64,000 nt of DNA from Acidisarcina sp963790505 (GTDB taxonomy: Bacteria; Acidobacteriota; Terriglobia; Terriglobales; Acidobacteriaceae), in contig CAWBOT010000006.1 in assembly GCA_963790505.1 (NCBI GenBank), forward strand, positions 124,001 to 188,000. The letters run 5' to 3'. The stretch's first letter is position 1. Every line of letters starts with the position of its first letter. Positions 8,445 through 16,891 of the stretch are shown here, piece by piece. Under the pieces are notes generated by a model. That model was given only the letters and a program-made list of their open reading frames with translations. It did no database searches and had not been told where the DNA came from. The translations under genes and the position numbers were made by a program.

Positions 8445-9488
8445 ATGCGCAGCCCGCGCAACCAGGAAGACCTCGTGGTAACGCCCGCGATGCAGGCAGC
8501 CCTTAACACTGTACCGACCGAGGAAGTCGTCCCGGCGTCTACAGCCGCCGCAGCCGCAATCCAGACCGTCGGCGCCAAAGACTCCCAGGACATTGCTACC
8601 CGCATTGCCGATTACCGTGAGCTCTTCAAGATGCGCGTCACGACTATGGTCGTGATCACCGCATGGGCAGGCTTCTACCTCGGGTCGATGAAATCCGGCA
8701 TCAGCAGCATGCAGACCGGGCTCATCGAAACACTTGTCGGCATCGGTCTGGTGTCGGCGGGATCGAGCGCTCTCAACCAGGCTCTCGAACGGAAGTCAGA
8801 TGCCAGGATGATTCGCACCTCCGATCGCCCGCTGCCTTCGGGACGAGTTGGGCTGGCGCACGGCGTCATACTCGGTCTGTTGTTGATTGCCGTCGGAACG
8901 GTGTGGCTGGCTCTGCGAACGACTCCGCTTACCGGCGCGCTCACCTTGCTTACCGCTTTCAGCTACGTCGCGATCTATACTCCGCTGAAGCGCTTTACGC
9001 CGCTGGCAACGTTCGTTGGTGCCTTCCCTGGAGCGATGCCGCCGCTTATCGGCTGGGTTGCAGCGCGGGGAACGATTGAGTGGCCGGCGGTGGCGCTCTT
9101 CGCGATTCTTTTCGTCTGGCAGTTTCCGCATTTCATGGCCATCGCCTGGCTTTATCGCGAGGACTACGGCCGCGCCGGAATTCGCATGTTGCCGGTGGTT
9201 CAGCCCGACGGATGGTCGACGGTCATCGAAGCGATCGTCTACGCAGTGCTGATGATTCCGGTGAGCCTGCTCCCCGTCTATCTGCACATCGCGGGCAGGT
9301 ATTATGGCGCCGCCGCATTGCTGCTGGGAATTTTCTATCTCATCTACACCATTCGCTTCTCCCGCATTACGAAAGCGAAAAGCGTGATCGAATCGAGAAG
9401 GTACGCTCGCGATCTGCTCAAGGTCAGTGTGATCTACCTTCCGCTGCTGCTCACCGCAATGATGCTTAATGCGACAGGAAAATGGTGA
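8445..9488 (+). CDS. ctaB: Protoheme IX farnesyltransferase (heme O synthase)
   Basis: A 347-residue UbiA-superfamily prenyltransferase with about nine transmembrane segments. It converts heme b to heme O for terminal oxidases using farnesyl diphosphate. The polyprenyl/Mg motif reads NQALERKSDARMIRTSDRPL, with E in place of the first Asp of the usual NxxxDxxxD. The second loop includes FVWQFPHFMAIAWLYREDYGRAG, typical of CtaB (shown as one stretch of the conserved QFPHF loop). The first 55 residues are polar and poorly conserved, so the true start may be internal. It overlaps the ABC ATPase gene and begins a likely oxidase-assembly operon running to about 12.3 kb. Confidence 0.92.
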   Translation: MRSPRNQEDLVVTPAMQAALNTVPTEEVVPASTAAAAAIQTVGAKDSQDIATRIADYRELFKMRVTTMVVITAWAGFYLGSMKSGISSMQTGLIETLVGIGLVSAGSSALNQALERKSDARMIRTSDRPLPSGRVGLAHGVILGLLLIAVGTVWLALRTTPLTGALTLLTAFSYVAIYTPLKRFTPLATFVGAFPGAMPPLIGWVAARGTIEWPAVALFAILFVWQFPHFMAIAWLYREDYGRAGIRMLPVVQPDGWSTVIEAIVYAVLMIPVSLLPVYLHIAGRYYGAAALLLGIFYLIYTIRFSRITKAKSVIESRRYARDLLKVSVIYLPLLLTAMMLNATGKW

Positions 9489-10531
9489 TGGCGACACTCA
9501 GTGAAATCCCGGCAAGCTCCGCCCACTCTCCTGTCCCGCATACGGGAGTTGCGCCGATCGCGCTCGAAGGCCTTACCCACAGCTACGGAGATCGTCTTGC
9601 GCTCGACCACCTCAGCTTCGAGGTCCGCGCGGCGGAGATCTTTGGCCTGCTCGGCCCCAACGGAAGCGGCAAGACGACCTTGTTTCGCATCCTCTCCACG
9701 CTGATGACCCCAACTGGCGGACGCGCTGCGATTCAAGGCTTCGATGTCGCTCGCGAGCCGAACAAGGTGCGCCAGCAGATCGGCATCGTCTTCCAGGCGC
9801 GCAGCGTCGACCTCAAGCTGACCGTCGCGGAGAATCTCAAGCATCAGGGACACCTCTACGGATTGAGCGGCGCACATCTGAAGCGTCGCATCGATGAAGT
9901 ACTTGCCCGCGTCGGCCTGCTGGACCGCAAAGGCGATTTCGTCGAGACGCTCTCCGGCGGCATGCAGAGGCGCGTCGAACTCGCTAAGGGACTCATTCAT
10001 TCGCCTGGAGTTTTGCTCCTCGATGAGCCCTCGACCGGGCTCGACCCCGGCGCACGCCGCGACCTATGGCAATATCTTGCGACACTGCGGGACGAAGAAG
10101 GTGTCGCGGTACTCGTCACCACGCACCTCATGGAGGAAGCCGAACACTGCGATCGCCTGGCGATCCTCAATGAAGGTAAGCTCGTCGCCCTCGGTTCGCC
10201 GATTGAGTTGAAATCGCAAATCGGCGGCGACGTGGTGCTCTTTGAAACCCAAAGTGTGGAGGCTGCACAGACGCTCGCATTGCGTCTTTCGCAACGCTTC
10301 GATGTTGAAGCCGCCGTGCTGGGAAATTCGGTCCGCCTCGAGCATAATCAGGGCCATCGTTTTGTCGCCTCGGTCGTCGAGGCATTCCCGGGAGTCATCG
10401 AGGCTGTCTCGGTTGCCAAACCGAGCCTCGAAGATGTTTTCATTCGCCGCACCGGGCACCGCTTCTGGGCCGAGAAGGCTGAAAATGCCGCGAACTCCTC
10501 GTTGAACACCCGCGCAGGAAAGGGACACTGA
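9482..10531 (+). CDS. ABC-2 type transporter ATP-binding protein
   Basis: A 349-residue ATPase with Walker A GPNGSGKTT, a Q-loop in VFQARSVD, signature LSGGMQRRVELAKG, Walker B VLLLDEPSTGLDP and the switch His in VTTHLMEEAEH. The C-terminal third is the DrrA/CcmA-like extension. It pairs with the permease that starts 2 bp after its stop. Tandem ATGs occur at 9482 and 9488, and the start overlaps the ctaB stop. Its position between ctaB and a DUF420 gene suggests export linked to heme or oxidase assembly; the substrate is not known. Confidence 0.9.
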   Translation: MVMATLSEIPASSAHSPVPHTGVAPIALEGLTHSYGDRLALDHLSFEVRAAEIFGLLGPNGSGKTTLFRILSTLMTPTGGRAAIQGFDVAREPNKVRQQIGIVFQARSVDLKLTVAENLKHQGHLYGLSGAHLKRRIDEVLARVGLLDRKGDFVETLSGGMQRRVELAKGLIHSPGVLLLDEPSTGLDPGARRDLWQYLATLRDEEGVAVLVTTHLMEEAEHCDRLAILNEGKLVALGSPIELKSQIGGDVVLFETQSVEAAQTLALRLSQRFDVEAAVLGNSVRLEHNQGHRFVASVVEAFPGVIEAVSVAKPSLEDVFIRRTGHRFWAEKAENAANSSLNTRAGKGH

Positions 10532-10532
10532 G

Positions 10533-11360
10533 ATGGCGACCCTCGCAGCAACGGCGCCGCGCGTCTCTTCTGTCTCAAAGCCCGGAGTCTGGCTGCCGGC
10601 CTGTTCTCTGTGGCAACGGGAGATCGTTCGCTTCTACCGCCAGAAAGCCCGCGTCGCCGGCGTGATCGCCTCGCCGTTGATCTTCTGGCTGGTGCTTGGC
10701 TCAGGCTTCGCGCATAGCTTTCAGTCTTCTAGCAGCAGCACATCGGGTCACTATCTGGGCTACTTCTTTCCCGGATCGATCGCCATGATCGTCCTCTTCA
10801 CCGCCATCTTCAGCATGATGTCGCTGATCCAAGACCGGAACGAAGGTTTTCTTCTCTCGGTGCTTGCCGCTCCGGTGAGCCGCTCGGCGATTGTGCTTGG
10901 CAAGGTTCTCGGCGGGGCCACGCTGGCTGCAATTCAGGGCGTTGTATTCCTCGTCTTCGCCCCGTTCGTCGGGGTTCACCTGACCCTCGCTTCTATTGCC
11001 CTGAGCGCTTTGGTCATCGTCATGATCAGCTTTGAGCTCACCGCCCTCGGCTTCGCGGTCGCATGGCCTATGGACTCGACGCAGGCCTTCCACGCCATCG
11101 TCAATATCATCCTGCTGCCGTTGTGGATGCTTTCGGGCGCACTCTTCCCGGCCAGCGGCGCCTCCGGATGGCTGCGCTTTTTTATGCGGCTCAACCCGCT
11201 CAGCTATGGCGTGGATGCGCTTCGCAACGTGCTCTTCCCGGCTGCGGCGACAGACTTTTCACTGACTATCAATCTCTTAGTAACGATTGGGTTCTGCGTG
11301 CTGACTTTCGCTGCATCCTGGGCGATCGTGAATCGCCGGACCAATAAACCTGCGGCTTAG
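10533..11360 (+). CDS. ABC-2 type transporter permease
   Basis: A 275-residue permease with six hydrophobic segments. It has the ABC-2 features GYFFPGSIAMIVLF, a cytoplasmic loop SLIQDRNEGFLLSVLAAPVS and the late motif LNPLSYGVDALRNV seen in DrrB/YhhJ-like permeases. It is co-transcribed with the preceding ATPase (ATG one base after TGA). The pair sits within the cytochrome-oxidase cluster, as in other acidobacteria-like gene orders, but no substrate can be assigned. Confidence 0.88.
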   Translation: MATLAATAPRVSSVSKPGVWLPACSLWQREIVRFYRQKARVAGVIASPLIFWLVLGSGFAHSFQSSSSSTSGHYLGYFFPGSIAMIVLFTAIFSMMSLIQDRNEGFLLSVLAAPVSRSAIVLGKVLGGATLAAIQGVVFLVFAPFVGVHLTLASIALSALVIVMISFELTALGFAVAWPMDSTQAFHAIVNIILLPLWMLSGALFPASGASGWLRFFMRLNPLSYGVDALRNVLFPAAATDFSLTINLLVTIGFCVLTFAASWAIVNRRTNKPAA

Positions 11361-11388
11361 ATCTGCCGCCTGAGGAACCATTCGAAGT

Positions 11389-11946
11389 ATGCAGACTGCC
11401 CCGGCAAACTCGCAGCCCTCAACGGCCACCACACTTCCCGTAGCGGGAATCATCGCCGTCAGTGTGGTCGCCACGCTCTTCCTTTTCTGGCTGATCTACG
11501 TGCATCCGGCGGCGGACGCGGGTGCGACTCACTATACTTTCTTGCCCAACCTGAACGCGCTCCTGAACGGCCTCAGCGCCATCGCGCTGCTCGTCGGCTT
11601 CTACTTTGTGAAGCAGCGGCGCATCCCCGCTCACCGCGCCAGCATGATGACCGCGTTTGTCTTCTCCTCGCTCTTTCTCGTCTCCTACATCGTCAACCAC
11701 GCGCTTCACGGAGACACCCGCTACCCGGTGCACGATTGGGTCTACCGGATCTACATCCCGCTGCTCATTAGCCACATCATCCTCGCGGTCGTGGCGTTGC
11801 CAATTGTGCTCATCACTTTTTACCTGTCGCTGAGCGGTCGCATTCCCGCCCATCGCCGGCTGGCGAGGATCACCTTCCCGCTCTGGCTCTATGTCTCCGT
11901 CACCGGAGTAATCGTGCGGATCATGCTGGTCGCGGCAAGCAAATAA
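11389..11946 (+). CDS. DUF420 membrane protein (oxidase assembly, CtaM-like)
   Basis: A 185-residue protein with five predicted transmembrane helices. DUF420 features are LPNLNALLNGLSAIALLVGF, the H in KQRRIPAHRASMM, NHALHGDT and ISHIILAVVALPIVL. Members act in maturation of heme-copper oxidases, like CtaM of Staphylococcus. It lies 28 bp after the ABC permease and in the same cluster as ctaB, which supports that role. The histidines could bind heme or copper; this is inference. Confidence 0.83.
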   Translation: MQTAPANSQPSTATTLPVAGIIAVSVVATLFLFWLIYVHPAADAGATHYTFLPNLNALLNGLSAIALLVGFYFVKQRRIPAHRASMMTAFVFSSLFLVSYIVNHALHGDTRYPVHDWVYRIYIPLLISHIILAVVALPIVLITFYLSLSGRIPAHRRLARITFPLWLYVSVTGVIVRIMLVAASK

Positions 11947-11962
11947 GAGGCTGAGAGAAGAA

Positions 11963-12283
11963 TTGGCGCCAGTCATCCAACCCGTGCCAACCGCAAAGCC
12001 GACGCTTAAGGCGGCGGTCACTCGCTCCGCACGCCCGGCGGCGCAGCCCACCGGCTCCGACGACGGCACCAATCAGCTGCTGAAATGGGGTAGTTGGACG
12101 CTTGGCGCCGGAATCTTCTTTGCCCTGCTGACCAAGTTCGCGCTCGGCGGCATCGGCCCCCAGGGTCCGCATACCAACTCCGGCTGGATGGCCCTCATCA
12201 TCACCATGATGTGCCTGCCGTTCGGGTTCATGCTCTTCCTGCTGGGGGCGCTGAAGTGGCTGCGAAAGCGCGCTAAGCAATGA
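11963..12283 (+). CDS. Small two-TM membrane protein of the oxidase cluster
   Basis: About 106 residues, read from a TTG with GAGAGAAG just upstream; no ATG occurs near the start. A polar, Ala/Pro-rich N-terminal third is followed by two hydrophobic segments (WGSWTLGAGIFFALLTKFAL and MALIITMMCLPFGFMLFLLG) and a basic tail. I do not recognise a family. It starts 16 bp after the DUF420 gene and is probably in the same operon, so an accessory role in oxidase assembly is a reasonable guess. Confidence 0.6.
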   Translation: MAPVIQPVPTAKPTLKAAVTRSARPAAQPTGSDDGTNQLLKWGSWTLGAGIFFALLTKFALGGIGPQGPHTNSGWMALIITMMCLPFGFMLFLLGALKWLRKRAKQ

Positions 12284-12425
12284 CCAAAGATCGAGTTCCT
12301 TTATCGATGTCCTCTGTAACTAACTCTGGCCCATCTCAGTTCATATCACCGAAAACGAAGACTCGGTGAAATTCGACTTTTTAGCACCATATCCGGCCAG
12401 CTCGTTTAGGCTGAGCTAGAGAACG

Positions 12426-12842
12426 ATGACCAAGGACAACGAACAATACGCGTACCTCACCATCTTTGGCGATTTTGATCCGGAGACGATCACGTCTTGG
12501 TTGGGCTTGGCTCCAACCGAGTGCTGGATCAAGGGGAGCCGAAACGAGAAAACGCACTTTGAGCGAAAGTTCAGCAGGTGGTCTCTCAACTCCCGTCTAG
12601 ATCGCTCGGAGTCCCTTGAGAATCACGTTCGCGATGTCCTCAAGCAGACGGCAGAGCGGGCCGAACAGATAAGGGAGATCGGGAAACAGTACGGGACGTC
12701 GATGCAGCTGGTCGGATGGTTCCATAGCGATTATCCCGGCTTCGGCATGGATCAAGAGATGATCGCTAACCTCGCCCGCCTAGACGTTGGATTTGACTGC
12801 GACTTCTATTACATGTACTCGCATGAGCGTGAGGACTCTTAG
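12426..12842 (+). CDS. DUF4279-domain protein
   Basis: 138 residues opening with a beta-strand pattern typical of DUF4279 (YLTIFGDFDPETITSWLGL, then APTECWIKG). There is a central helical charged stretch and an aromatic tail. Function is unknown; such small cytosolic proteins are often found singly, and some near toxin genes. It is separate from the oxidase cluster (143-bp gap). A perfect palindrome, GCTCTTTC/GAAAGAGC at 12863-12878, follows the stop. Confidence 0.65.
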   Translation: MTKDNEQYAYLTIFGDFDPETITSWLGLAPTECWIKGSRNEKTHFERKFSRWSLNSRLDRSESLENHVRDVLKQTAERAEQIREIGKQYGTSMQLVGWFHSDYPGFGMDQEMIANLARLDVGFDCDFYYMYSHEREDS

Positions 12843-12970
12843 GAACCCGATAGCGGTTCGCAGCTCTTTCGAAAGAGCCTATTGTAGAGCCACGCCCGCT
12901 GGAAGCGTCTGCCACGCCCAACCCACCCATTTCTGCTATCCTCTCCTATAACAAAAGAGAGACAAACAGC

Positions 12971-13444
12971 ATGGCAAAGAGCGTCAACAAGGTAATTCTG
13001 TTAGGCAACGTCGGCAAAGATCCGGAATTCAAGGTACTTCCCAGCGGCCAGGGCGTGGCCAACTTTTCGATCGCCACTTCGGAGCGCTTCAAAGACAAAG
13101 GCGGCGAATGGCAGGACCGCACCGAGTGGCATAATCTGGTCGCCTACGCCAAGCTCGCCGAGATCGTCCGCGATTATGTGAAGAAGGGCTCCAAGCTCTA
13201 CATCGAGGGGCGCATCACTACCCGTTCGTGGGACGACAAAGAGAGCGGCAAGAAGGTCTACCGCACCGAGATTGTGATGAGCGACCTCTCCTTGCTCTCC
13301 GGTCGCGGCGAAGGCGAAGGCGGCGGCAGCTATTCCCGCTCCAGCAGTTCGTCTTCCAGCAACTCAGGCTTCGATCAGCGCAACTCGGGCGCGGACGACT
13401 ACGCCCACTCCACCGAAATCACCGACGACGACATCCCGTTCTAG
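12971..13444 (+). CDS. ssb: Single-stranded DNA-binding protein
   Basis: 157 residues: an N-terminal OB-fold (VNKVILLGNVGKDPE, WHNLVAYAKLAEIV, YIEGRITTRSW) of about 112 residues, a Gly/Ser-rich flexible linker with a serine run, and the acidic tip DDDIPF that recruits replication and repair partners. It protects ssDNA during replication, recombination and repair. Start ATG at 12971, preceded by AAAAGAGAG. It is monocistronic in appearance, with a hairpin downstream. Confidence 0.96.
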   Translation: MAKSVNKVILLGNVGKDPEFKVLPSGQGVANFSIATSERFKDKGGEWQDRTEWHNLVAYAKLAEIVRDYVKKGSKLYIEGRITTRSWDDKESGKKVYRTEIVMSDLSLLSGRGEGEGGGSYSRSSSSSSSNSGFDQRNSGADDYAHSTEITDDDIPF

Positions 13445-13523
13445 AAAAGCCGGATGCCCATTCAACCGGGGCCCCCGGCGACGGGTCTCCGCCGCTGGGT
13501 CGAGGCCACCTGTTGGCTTGAGT

Positions 13524-13547
13524 GGGAGGACGATAAGCCGTCCTCCC
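13524..13547 (+). terminator. Hairpin downstream of ssb (possible terminator)
   Basis: A perfect 9-bp stem, GGGAGGACG / CGTCCTCCC, with a 6-base loop and a C-rich, only weakly T-containing tail. It lies between ssb and cyaY. Without a clear U-run it may be an attenuating hairpin rather than an intrinsic terminator. Confidence 0.45.
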
Positions 13548-13565
13548 CCTTGCTACACTGGAGTC

Positions 13566-13901
13566 ATGCTCGATGAGTTGACCTTCCGCCGCCACGCCGA
13601 CACCGCCCTCGAATCCCTCAAGAAAAGTCTGATCGCCGCCGAAGAGGGGGGAGAGTTCGAGGTCGAGGAAAACAGCGGCGCGTTGAATGTCGTCTTCGAG
13701 GAGCCGCCGGGCAAGTTCGTCATCACTCCCAATAGCCCCGTGCGCCAGATCTGGATCTCCGCGCTCTCAACCAGCTTCAAGCTCGACTGGTCCGACGATG
13801 CCGCGGACTTCGTTCTCGCCAAGGACAACCTCGCCTTTCGCCCCCTCGTCGCTCGATTGATCAACCAGCATCTGGGGTCAGACTCCGTCGTCCTCGCGTA
13901 G
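13566..13901 (+). CDS. cyaY: Frataxin-like iron donor protein
   Basis: 111 residues matching CyaY: MLDELTFRRHADTALESLKK with acidic helix 1, then strands FEVEENSGALNVVFE, KFVITPNSPVRQIWISA and the LDWSDD turn. It binds iron and regulates Fe-S cluster assembly in the cytoplasm. The start at 13566 is chosen because GGAG precedes it and homology begins there; an earlier frame start at 13518 runs through the hairpin. No isc/suf genes are adjacent. Confidence 0.88.
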   Translation: MLDELTFRRHADTALESLKKSLIAAEEGGEFEVEENSGALNVVFEEPPGKFVITPNSPVRQIWISALSTSFKLDWSDDAADFVLAKDNLAFRPLVARLINQHLGSDSVVLA

Positions 13902-13996
13902 TCCGCGCACATCAACTCGCCGCGATTCCTTAGCCATTGCTGCAACCGTGCGGAAGTCTCCGTTTCGACGAGGCCTTTTGTACCCCCAAAGACAAA

Positions 13997-14041
13997 AACC
14001 GCGCAGAGATAGCGGATTTTGTCCACCAGCCCTGCGCGGTT
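13997..14041. terminator. Convergent-gene hairpin (possible bidirectional terminator)
   Basis: A 10-bp inverted repeat, AACCGCGCAG / CTGCGCGGTT, with a 25-base spacer, located between the convergent cyaY and lipoprotein genes. A-rich sequence on its left side would give a U-tract for minus-strand transcripts. Confidence 0.4.
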
Positions 14042-14081
14042 CGTGGCTTCGCGATCTCTCGCTTTGCCGACCTTCTGCGCT

Positions 14082-14855
14082 CTACAAATGAAGCGACGAA
14101 CTCAGCGTAAACGTCACTGGCGTCTCCGCCGGCAATTCGATCTGCTGGTTGCCGGTGAAGGCGCCGCCGACCAGCCCCGCGCCCGCGCCCACGCCCATGC
14201 CGATCAGCGCACCTTTGCCGCCGCCGGCGAGGCCGCCGATCAGCGCGCCTGCGCCGCCGCCGCCGGCGGTGGTTACCGCCGTCCGCTTGCCTTTGCCCTT
14301 CAGCGTCTGGCTCACGACGACAGTTGAGAGCGGATATGACCGCCCCCGAACATTGATCGCGGTTAGCTGCAGATCGAGTTCGCCCTGGCCTTTGATCTTG
14401 CCGCGTTCCTTGGCGTCGACCACCACCCCGCTCACCGTCGACCCGGCAGGAATCAGCACCTCTCCATTCCTCCGGACCGAGCTCGAGGTCGTCGCCTGGA
14501 ACGTATCCCCGGAATGACTTGTCTTGGAACTAAGCGAGCTGCCCAGCCGGACCGTCAGGCTGGTCCCGGCAGGCACCACCGGCGGCGGAGGCGGAGGCGG
14601 AGGCGGCTCGACCGGAGCCGGGGCTGGTTCAGGAGCCGCCGCAGCTGGTGCTGCTGCCTGCTCAGGCGCCGGAGCCGCAGAAGCCGGCGGAGCTGCTGCC
14701 GGCGCTGCCTGTGCCGGGGCCGCCGGAGCCGGGGCCGGCTGATTGGCGGCGGACTGGTCCGGAGCCGGCGCAGCATTCTCCGCCGCAGGCTTCGATTTGC
14801 AGCCGGCCAGCGCCAGGCTTAAAACCACTACGCTTAATGCGATTTTCGATCTCAT
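14082..14855 (-). CDS. Ala/Pro-rich lipoprotein with glycine-zipper tail
   Basis: 257 residues. It has a signal peptide with lipobox LALAGC, then an Ala/Pro/Gln low-complexity linker of about 75 residues including a run of nine prolines. A beta-rich domain follows (GTSLTVRLGSSLSSKTSHSG, EVLIPAGSTVSGVV, GELDLQLTAI), then a Gly-rich zipper (GGGAGALIGGLAGGGKGALIG). The pattern suggests an envelope-spanning lipoprotein whose linker reaches from the membrane into the periplasm. The function is unknown. Similar beta-rich domains plus zippers occur in acidobacterial secreted proteins of unknown role. Confidence 0.7.
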   Translation of the reverse strand: MRSKIALSVVVLSLALAGCKSKPAAENAAPAPDQSAANQPAPAPAAPAQAAPAAAPPASAAPAPEQAAAPAAAAPEPAPAPVEPPPPPPPPPVVPAGTSLTVRLGSSLSSKTSHSGDTFQATTSSSVRRNGEVLIPAGSTVSGVVVDAKERGKIKGQGELDLQLTAINVRGRSYPLSTVVVSQTLKGKGKRTAVTTAGGGGAGALIGGLAGGGKGALIGMGVGAGAGLVGGAFTGNQQIELPAETPVTFTLSSSLHL

Positions 14856-15248
14856 TCAATTCCCCTCTCGTAAGCCTGTTGAGCGGCTTACCTCACTGCT
14901 TCGTATGAAACTCTACATGGAGGAGCGCGAATCGCCAAGCCCATCGGCACGACCCACTTGACGCCATCACGCCACGCCGCGCGGCTCGTTCAGACCGGTT
15001 TCTCAGGCGACGAACAAGTGGCCCATTCAAGCCCTGCCGGTTGGGCTTGATTGGGGGGACAGCTCAAGAAGCATACAGTCGCTACGGTAGGGATGAGGGA
15101 GGATCCAATCCATTGTCCTCGGTTCTTTCTGAATAGCATGTCTTTCAGCCATCCCTTCCGAAATAGCGCCTCAGCCGCCGAGGGCTTGATCACCCGACTG
15201 CTGCTCCCTCCCATCCAACTCCAATGCTATCTTGTCTCCAGCTAGCTT
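14856..15248. other. Intergenic, left border of accessory island
   Basis: This stretch of 393 bp holds no convincing gene; short frames on either strand have no homology or ribosome site. It contains GTGGCCCATTCAAGCC near 15019. The first RHS codon at 15249 is two codons after an in-frame TAG, so this region marks the breakpoint where the upstream part of the RHS gene has been lost. Confidence 0.5.
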
Positions 15249-16823
15249 ATGTTCGACCTCCAGCCGCTTACATACGACAGCAATGTCCTTAACGACGGCC
15301 TCAATCAGTACCTCTATGATGGCGAAGGGCGCATCTGTGCAGTCGAGATGCAGGTGGCTGGCCTCACGGTAATGACCGGCTATATTTACGATGCGGAGGG
15401 TCATCGCGTGGGCAAGGGAAGCATCACCACCATGAGCTGCGATCCCACGCAAAACGGGTTCCTCACGACTGCCAATTACGTGCTCGGCCCTTCGGGAGAA
15501 CAGCTCACTGAGTTGGACCTGGACGCGAACGGCCGCATGGCATGGCAGCACACCAATGTATACGCGGCGGGCAACATGACCAACGACGGCTATCATCCCT
15601 ACAGCTACGACGCCGAAGGGAACATCCTCACCGTAGACAGCGGCAGCAACGGTCAGTTCGTTTACGACGCGCTCAACCACCGCATCCGCGTGCAGACCTC
15701 CAGTTCCACCTACGAATACCTCTTTGATTACGCCGGTCGGCGTACCTCAAGCTGGCTCAATCCAAGTTCGGGAAATCCGGGCACCGGGAACGAGGGGCGC
15801 ATCTACTGGGACGGTCAGCAGATCGCCTTCCGCAGCAGTGACGGAACCACCTATTTCGACCATCAGGATTATCAGGGAACCGAGCGGATGCGGACCAGCT
15901 ATACCGGCGCGGTAGCATCCTCCTACTTCTCCCTGCCCTGGGGCGACGGCTACTCGGCCACCGTCCACACCGCCGGCGGCGACACGGACAGCCTGCACTT
16001 CGGCTCCCTCGATCAGGACAACAACACCGCCGGCGCTCCCATGTCGGAACACGCCCAGTTCCGGAACTACTCCTTTGCTCAGGGACGCTGGCTCTCCCCC
16101 GACCCCTACGACGGTTCCTACGACATCACCAATCCCCAGAGCTTCAACAGGTATGCCTATGTCCTCAACAATCCCCTCGCCTATGTCGATCCTGATGGCA
16201 CCACCGGGCAGGACCCCGGCAGCGGTTGCGGTTGGGAGACGGGCGACTGCACGATCATCTATCCCAATGGCGGCCCGGGGAACAGCGGCCCTCCGGCCAT
16301 AGGAAGCGGGTGGCAAGATTCTCAGGGCGGGTTCTACTTATTGACAGGGTATGACGGCGGAAACGGAGTATTTTTTTATCAACCTGGTATCAACTTCTTC
16401 GAGAATTACGGCGAACTAACTAACACTTTGCCGCTAGGTTACGACAGTTATTGGGTCTTCCAGCAGTCTACGTTTTCATCACCTGTCATCTACGGCTACG
16501 GCTCACAGGGTGGTGGAAATGCGGCCCCAAGTAACTCCCCCAAGAAGGGAAGCTTCCCATGGGGTTGGCCGCTAAACGGAAATATGCTTCCGTTGAAGCC
16601 GGGAGACCAAGACAATAAATGCACAACCGGACCGTTAGAAGGTCCGATGGACGCGAATCCTGCCGTTTTAGGTTGCTGCCAAGCGCATGACAATTGTTAT
16701 GCAGCTCACGGATGCAACATGACTTCGTGGATTCCTAATGATCTACCATGGGGGGAGTGTAACGTTTGCAATGCAAAGGCAGCGGCATGCATTACTGGCG
16801 CAGTGTTTAAGACCATCTTTTAG
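15249..16823 (+). CDS. Truncated RHS protein with C-terminal phospholipase A2-like toxin domain
   Basis: 524 residues with YD-repeat motifs (LNQYLYDGEGRI, GYIYDAEGHRVGKG, YSYDAEGNILTVDSG). The RHS-associated core follows: GRWLSPDPY at 279-287 and NRYAYVLNNPLAYVDPDG. After the core, where RHS toxins switch to a variable effector, there is a new C-terminal domain. It contains CCQAHDNCY (476-484), the His/Asp active-site and disulfide motif of secretory phospholipase A2, and a second motif CNAKAAAC (507-513 region) with Asn in place of the usual Asp. No signal peptide or long N-terminal repeat array is present, and an in-frame stop lies two codons upstream. The gene is thus a 5'-truncated RHS tip or an orphan toxin module. 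The likely action is membrane phospholipid cleavage; catalytic competence is uncertain because of D-to-N. Confidence 0.8.
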   Translation: MFDLQPLTYDSNVLNDGLNQYLYDGEGRICAVEMQVAGLTVMTGYIYDAEGHRVGKGSITTMSCDPTQNGFLTTANYVLGPSGEQLTELDLDANGRMAWQHTNVYAAGNMTNDGYHPYSYDAEGNILTVDSGSNGQFVYDALNHRIRVQTSSSTYEYLFDYAGRRTSSWLNPSSGNPGTGNEGRIYWDGQQIAFRSSDGTTYFDHQDYQGTERMRTSYTGAVASSYFSLPWGDGYSATVHTAGGDTDSLHFGSLDQDNNTAGAPMSEHAQFRNYSFAQGRWLSPDPYDGSYDITNPQSFNRYAYVLNNPLAYVDPDGTTGQDPGSGCGWETGDCTIIYPNGGPGNSGPPAIGSGWQDSQGGFYLLTGYDGGNGVFFYQPGINFFENYGELTNTLPLGYDSYWVFQQSTFSSPVIYGYGSQGGGNAAPSNSPKKGSFPWGWPLNGNMLPLKPGDQDNKCTTGPLEGPMDANPAVLGCCQAHDNCYAAHGCNMTSWIPNDLPWGECNVCNAKAAACITGAVFKTIF

Positions 16824-16891
16824 ATGACGGAGATTTACGGAGACATCTGAGTTAAACAACTTAAATGCTTGCTTTGAGGTTGGGGAGAGAG

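Noticed and set aside
14513..14910. Several Gly/Arg/Ala-rich plus-strand ORFs opposite the lipoprotein
   Set aside because: Low-complexity mirror images of the Ala/Pro linker; the lipobox and signal peptide are on the minus strand.
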